Source: Bacteroidales bacterium
GTDB taxonomy: Bacteria; Bacteroidota; Bacteroidia; Bacteroidales; UBA932
Assembly: GCA_017478685.1 (NCBI GenBank)
Contig: JAFVDC010000173.1
Location: 1 to 10,695, forward strand
DNA: 10,695 bases
Direction of reading: 5' to 3'
Part shown: positions 8,325 through 10,695 of the stretch, one piece after another
Position numbering within the stretch: the stretch's first letter is position 1
Layout of the letters: each line of letters begins with the position of its first letter
The notes under the pieces: generated by a model
What the model was told of the DNA's origin: nothing
Databases searched by the model: none
The model's input: the letters and a program-made list of their open reading frames with translations, nothing else
Position numbers and translations under genes: made by a program

Positions 8325-9221
8325 ATGAAAAAACTACTCACAATAGTTCTGGCGGCTTTTTCCGCCCTCTTTGCCGCGGCCCAAACCCCGGAAGCCCTCA
8401 CATTTTCCAGGATAGAGCGAAGCCCCAGGGCGGCGGCGCTGGCGGGCGCCGGGGCGGCCTCCGTGGGCAGCACGGCATATGCTTCGTTCGTGAATTCGGC
8501 CATAATTCCGTTCAGTAATAATACGGCCGATTTCGCTGCCGGTTATGAGTACTGGGCCCCGTCACTTGGCGCAGCCAATGCCATAACTCTTGCAGGAGCG
8601 TACATGATAGGGAATATCGGCCTGTCCCTTGGCGGCGTATACCAGATGGAGCAGAAGGACTTGGAAGGATTCCGCCCCGCGGAGGTTCAGGTCGGAGCCG
8701 GCTTCGGCATCCGTGTCCTTCCCTGGCTGGGACTTGGCGTCAATGCCCGCTATGTTCAGGAAAACCTGTTCCAGGGGTATTCCCAGAATGGTTTCGGCCT
8801 TGACGCAATGGCGTTATTTTTTCCCGTATGGGGGCTCACATTGACGGCTGGTGTTGCTAATATCGGCACAAAAGTGAAGGACTCCGCCGGGAACGCCTAT
8901 CCCCAGCCAACATCCATTGTGGCCGCCGCGGCGTATTATCGTGTTCTTGGCTCCAGGCATGCCATTGAGTTTATGCTGGACGAGAACTATTACCTTAACA
9001 GCCGCACCAATGCCATTTCAGTTGGTATGGAGTACTCCTATGACCGCATTGCGTTTGCCCGCGTGGGATACCGCATCGCATCGGAGAATGCCGCCTACCC
9101 TTCCCACCTAAGCCTTGGCCTTGGGGTTCAGTACAAAGGCTTCCGACTTGATGTGAGCTATCTCACATTGTCGGAAGCCATAGGTAATTCAGTCGCTATC
9201 GGGCTGGGGTACCGCTTTTAA
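8325..9221 (+). CDS. PorV/PorQ-family outer-membrane beta-barrel protein (copy 2)
   Basis: This 298-residue protein starts MKKLLTIVLAAFSALFAAA|Q, a type I signal peptide cleaved at the same residue position as in copy 1. A longer GTG start at 8292 is rejected because it lies inside the terminator and upstream of the promoter. Shared with copy 1 are SVGSTAYASFVNSA (residues about 46-60), LPWLGLGVNARYVQ against APFLGFGVNAHYTMQ, YSYDRIAFARVGYRIA, and a final barrel strand ending GLGYRF with C-terminal Phe. It should be a small outer-membrane barrel related to the T9SS proteins PorV and PorQ. Its own promoter separates its expression from the protease operon. It converges on the GTPase gene, and the two stop codons overlap within TTAA. 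Whether it is a functioning T9SS component or only a structural relative cannot be told from sequence alone. Confidence 0.87.
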   Translation: MKKLLTIVLAAFSALFAAAQTPEALTFSRIERSPRAAALAGAGAASVGSTAYASFVNSAIIPFSNNTADFAAGYEYWAPSLGAANAITLAGAYMIGNIGLSLGGVYQMEQKDLEGFRPAEVQVGAGFGIRVLPWLGLGVNARYVQENLFQGYSQNGFGLDAMALFFPVWGLTLTAGVANIGTKVKDSAGNAYPQPTSIVAAAAYYRVLGSRHAIEFMLDENYYLNSRTNAISVGMEYSYDRIAFARVGYRIASENAAYPSHLSLGLGVQYKGFRLDVSYLTLSEAIGNSVAIGLGYRF

Positions 9222-10366
9222 TTTTCCAGGCAGCTATCCATTAAGGCCTCAATGGCCTTTTTGTCAAGGTTCTGGCCGATAAACACAATCTTCTGCATTC
9301 TGTCACCATACTGGGGGTCCCAATCGGCCCTCAGTTTTTTGTCCCGGGCCATCATCTCCTGGAGTTCGTCCTCCGGCATTGTGGCAAACCAAAGGCCGCA
9401 GTCGCGGACGGTTTTCTGCTTGCCGGCTTGCTCGAAGAGGTAGCACTTGTCCTTGTCCCTTGTGAAGTAGCACAGGCCCTTTGCGCGGATGATGTTGGAG
9501 GGCCATTTTGTGGCCACCATGTGGTCGAACTTGTTGAGGTCCAGGGCCGGACGGCGGGTGTACACGTAGGTGTCAATGCCGTATTCCAGGGCCTCGCCTT
9601 CGGCCTCTCCGTCTTCGTCTTCCTCGCCTTCAATTGCGGCAATCCATGCGGCCGAAGTTGCCACGGCGTCGAAGTTGAACATGCCGGTGTAGATAAGCTG
9701 ATCCAGGTCTACGTCTCCGTAGTTGCACTCCAGCACCTTTGCGCCGGGGTTGATGCTCTTCACGATGCCCTTCAGTTTTCCCATTTCTTCGGCCGAAATC
9801 TCCGAAGCCTTGTTCAGGAGCACAATGTTGCAGAACTCAATCTGCTCTATTACCAGGCGCTCGAGGTCGTCTTCCCCGATGTCCTCTTTCTCAAGGGCCG
9901 ATCCGCCGTCGAATTCGTCCTTCATTCGGAGGGCGTCCACCACCGTTGCAATGCAGTCTACATAGGGAATGCCGTCCTGGAAGAACTGGCCGCCAAGGGC
10001 CGGGGCCGTGGAAATGGTCTGGGCAATGGGGGCGGGCTCGCAGATGCCGCTGGCCTCAATCACAATGTAGTCGAACTTGCGGGCGCTGATGAGTTCTCCC
10101 AGCTGGGCCACAAGGTCCATCTTGAGGGTGCAGCAGATGCATCCGTTCTGGAGGGCCACAAGGGAGTCGTCCGTGGAGCCCACCACGCCGCCTTTCTCAA
10201 TGAGGTTTGCGTCTATGTTAACCTCTCCGATATCGTTCACGATAACGGCGAATTTAATACCCTTTTTATTTGAAAGTATGCGGTTTAGAAGGGTCGTCTT
10301 GCCGCTTCCGAGGTAACCGGTGAGAAGAAGTACCGGAACCTGAGGTTTTTGTAATTTCAGTTCCAT
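9218..10366 (-). CDS. CobW/COG0523-family G3E GTPase, putative metallochaperone
   Basis: This 382-residue protein belongs to the G3E P-loop GTPases, which deliver or insert metal ions such as zinc or cobalt in a GTP-dependent manner. Visible motifs: Walker A GYLGSGKTT (17-25), NDIGEVNIDA (45-54), the metal-binding GCICC (Cys76, Cys78, Cys79), and the family signature EASGICEPAP (104-113). The G4 position reads NKAS (185-188) instead of NKxD. An acidic linker covers about 246-260, and a CobW C-terminal domain from about 263 contains IIRAKGLCYF. The metal-binding His-rich loop seen in some zinc members is absent. The chosen start is 10366: a longer frame from 10519 would run through the promoter and the repeat array, while 10366 gives a normal N-terminus four bases after a -7 box. 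Metal specificity cannot be decided. No metal transporter is visible next to it, though a membrane-protein gene ends upstream. Confidence 0.93.
   Translation of the reverse strand: MELKLQKPQVPVLLLTGYLGSGKTTLLNRILSNKKGIKFAVIVNDIGEVNIDANLIEKGGVVGSTDDSLVALQNGCICCTLKMDLVAQLGELISARKFDYIVIEASGICEPAPIAQTISTAPALGGQFFQDGIPYVDCIATVVDALRMKDEFDGGSALEKEDIGEDDLERLVIEQIEFCNIVLLNKASEISAEEMGKLKGIVKSINPGAKVLECNYGDVDLDQLIYTGMFNFDAVATSAAWIAAIEGEEDEDGEAEGEALEYGIDTYVYTRRPALDLNKFDHMVATKWPSNIIRAKGLCYFTRDKDKCYLFEQAGKQKTVRDCGLWFATMPEDELQEMMARDKKLRADWDPQYGDRMQKIVFIGQNLDKKAIEALMDSCLEN
9243..9262 (+). terminator. Possible weak terminator of the second PorV-like gene, inside the GTPase coding region
   Basis: A 6-bp stem, AAGGCC (9243-9248) with GGCCTT (9254-9259) and loop TCAAT, is followed by three further Ts. 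It is correctly placed about 20 bases past the stop of the plus-strand gene. It lies within codons for the KKAIEAL segment of the convergent gene, so coding constraint alone could explain it. Confidence 0.4.
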
Positions 10367-10370
10367 AGTG

Positions 10371-10402
10371 CAAAGATAGTACTTTTGTGCCGAAATTAAA
10401 AC
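10371..10402 (-). promoter_or_regulatory. Bacteroidota-type promoter of the GTPase gene
   Basis: On the minus strand TATCTTTG (10378 to 10371) matches TAnnTTTG and stands four bases before the ATG at 10366. This is the same box and the same spacing as upstream of 8325. The -33 position, 20 bases further, reads GTTT and is only a weak match. The first copy of the phased repeat begins four bases beyond it, at 10406. Confidence 0.68.
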
Positions 10403-10405
10403 GGC

Positions 10406-10604
10406 GCAGGTCTGTCCGTGTATTGCTGCAGGTCCAGCCACGAAATGTCGCAGGTCTGCGTTTTTGGGCCGAACTGCGACGCAAATCGGCCACGGGAATG
10501 AAAAACCGTCGCAGGTCACGCATTTTTTGCAGACCTGCGGCGATTTTTCTTGCTACCTGCAACGCTTATTGGTTACACCTGCAACGATTTACCCGGCCAC
10601 CGGC
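10406..10604. repeat. Array of GCAGGT/ACCTGC motifs with 22-bp phasing, non-coding
   Basis: This gap between two minus-strand genes is filled with a short-motif array. GCAGGT occurs at 10406, 10428, 10450 and 10511. The reverse complement ACCTGC occurs at 10533, 10555 and 10577. One-mismatch copies are AACTGC at 10472 and ACCGGC at 10599. Start-to-start steps are 22, 22, 22, 39, 22, 22, 22, 22. Read in one orientation, most units share an A-rich flank before the hexamer, roughly AAAATCGTCGCAGGTC. The sequence between motifs is otherwise poorly conserved, so it is neither a CRISPR array nor a simple tandem duplication. A protein-binding operator array for the GTPase promoter, or a REP-like intergenic element, are the main readings. 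Confidence 0.85.
10510..10539. other. Hairpin at the orientation switch of the 22-bp array
   Basis: CGCAGGTC (10510-10517) is exactly complementary to GACCTGCG (10532-10539). Inside the 14-base interval, GCA (10520-10522) can pair with TGC (10528-10530) around a T-rich loop. The hairpin is formed by the last forward and first reverse motif of the array. It could act as an RNA or DNA structure, or simply reflect two opposed protein sites. Confidence 0.6.
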
Positions 10605-10606
10605 GA

Positions 10607-10695
10607 CTAGCTTTGCGCTGCCGTTTTCCTGTGGCGGAGCAGCAGCCATGCCGCACCGGCGTAAGTGGCCGTTATGACGGTGTTAAAGAGAAGGC
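10607..10695 (-). CDS. C-terminal end of a probable membrane protein, truncated by window edge
   Basis: One minus-strand frame is open from the window edge to a TAG at 10609-10607. It gives 28 residues: a hydrophobic segment (FNTVITATYAGAAWLLL) followed by a basic tail RHRKTAAQS. This is the usual look of a last transmembrane helix with a cytoplasmic, positively charged end. The other two minus-strand frames have stop codons within the first 24 bases from the edge. The family cannot be named from so little sequence. It would lie upstream of the GTPase gene in the same direction, separated by the repeat array. Confidence 0.5.
   Translation of the reverse strand, partial: LLFNTVITATYAGAAWLLLRHRKTAAQS

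Noticed and set aside
9428..10273. Long plus-strand open frame (281 codons) antisense to the GTPase gene
   Set aside because: It is the mirror frame of a well-supported G3E GTPase; its translation is Val/His/Gly-rich and shows no coherent domain.
10367..10519. N-terminal extension of the GTPase frame by 51 codons
   Set aside because: The extension runs through the -7 box and the first repeat units, has no family similarity, and the ATG at 10366 is ideally placed.
10406..10604. CRISPR array
   Set aside because: The conserved core is only about 6-10 bases, units change orientation, and there are no uniform spacers or cas genes.
10387..10677. Plus-strand open frame of 96 codons across the array
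   Set aside because: It is arginine-rich, arises from the repeated GCAGGT units, and has no promoter or family signal.

Overview
The window looks like chromosomal DNA from a member of the Bacteroidota, most likely an uncultured or gut-type Bacteroidales. The evidence is a SusD/RagB-family protein, several lipoproteins with Bacteroidota-style signal peptides, a type IX secretion (T9SS) C-terminal sorting domain, two PorV/PorQ-family barrels, and two promoters with the Bacteroidota -7 box TAnnTTTG instead of a sigma70 -10 box. Genus cannot be fixed from this sequence.

Positions 1-8255 (+ strand) read as one tightly packed operon that starts left of the window. In order: the 3' part of a SusD/RagB-like nutrient-binding lipoprotein; a Calx-beta-type surface lipoprotein; a secreted protein of unknown family; a large subtilisin (S8) protease that carries both a lipoprotein signal and a T9SS sorting domain; a PorV/PorQ-like outer-membrane barrel; and a second multidomain lipoprotein of unknown function. 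Gaps are 12, 1, -4, 8 and 21 bases. The operon ends at a strong intrinsic terminator (8277-8309).

Directly after it, at 8325-9221, lies a second PorV/PorQ-like barrel of the same length (298 aa) as the first. It has its own promoter, whose -33 element falls inside the terminator hairpin. It converges with a minus-strand CobW/COG0523 G3E GTPase (9218-10366), and the two stop codons share one TTAA. Both of these monocistronic genes show TATCTTTG-N4-ATG, which implies nearly leaderless mRNAs.

Right of the GTPase, at about 10400-10605, is a non-coding array of GCAGGT/ACCTGC motifs at strict 22-bp spacing, with a switch of orientation in the middle. It abuts the GTPase promoter. The window ends in the last 28 codons of another minus-strand gene, probably a membrane protein.

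Working model (inference): the operon is a protein- or peptide-foraging locus comparable in logic to the P. gingivalis RagAB/gingipain pair. A surface protease would be exported by T9SS, SusCD/RagAB-like proteins would import the products, and the operon would bring its own PorV-like accessory barrel. The most novel non-coding element is the 22-bp phased array upstream of the GTPase gene.
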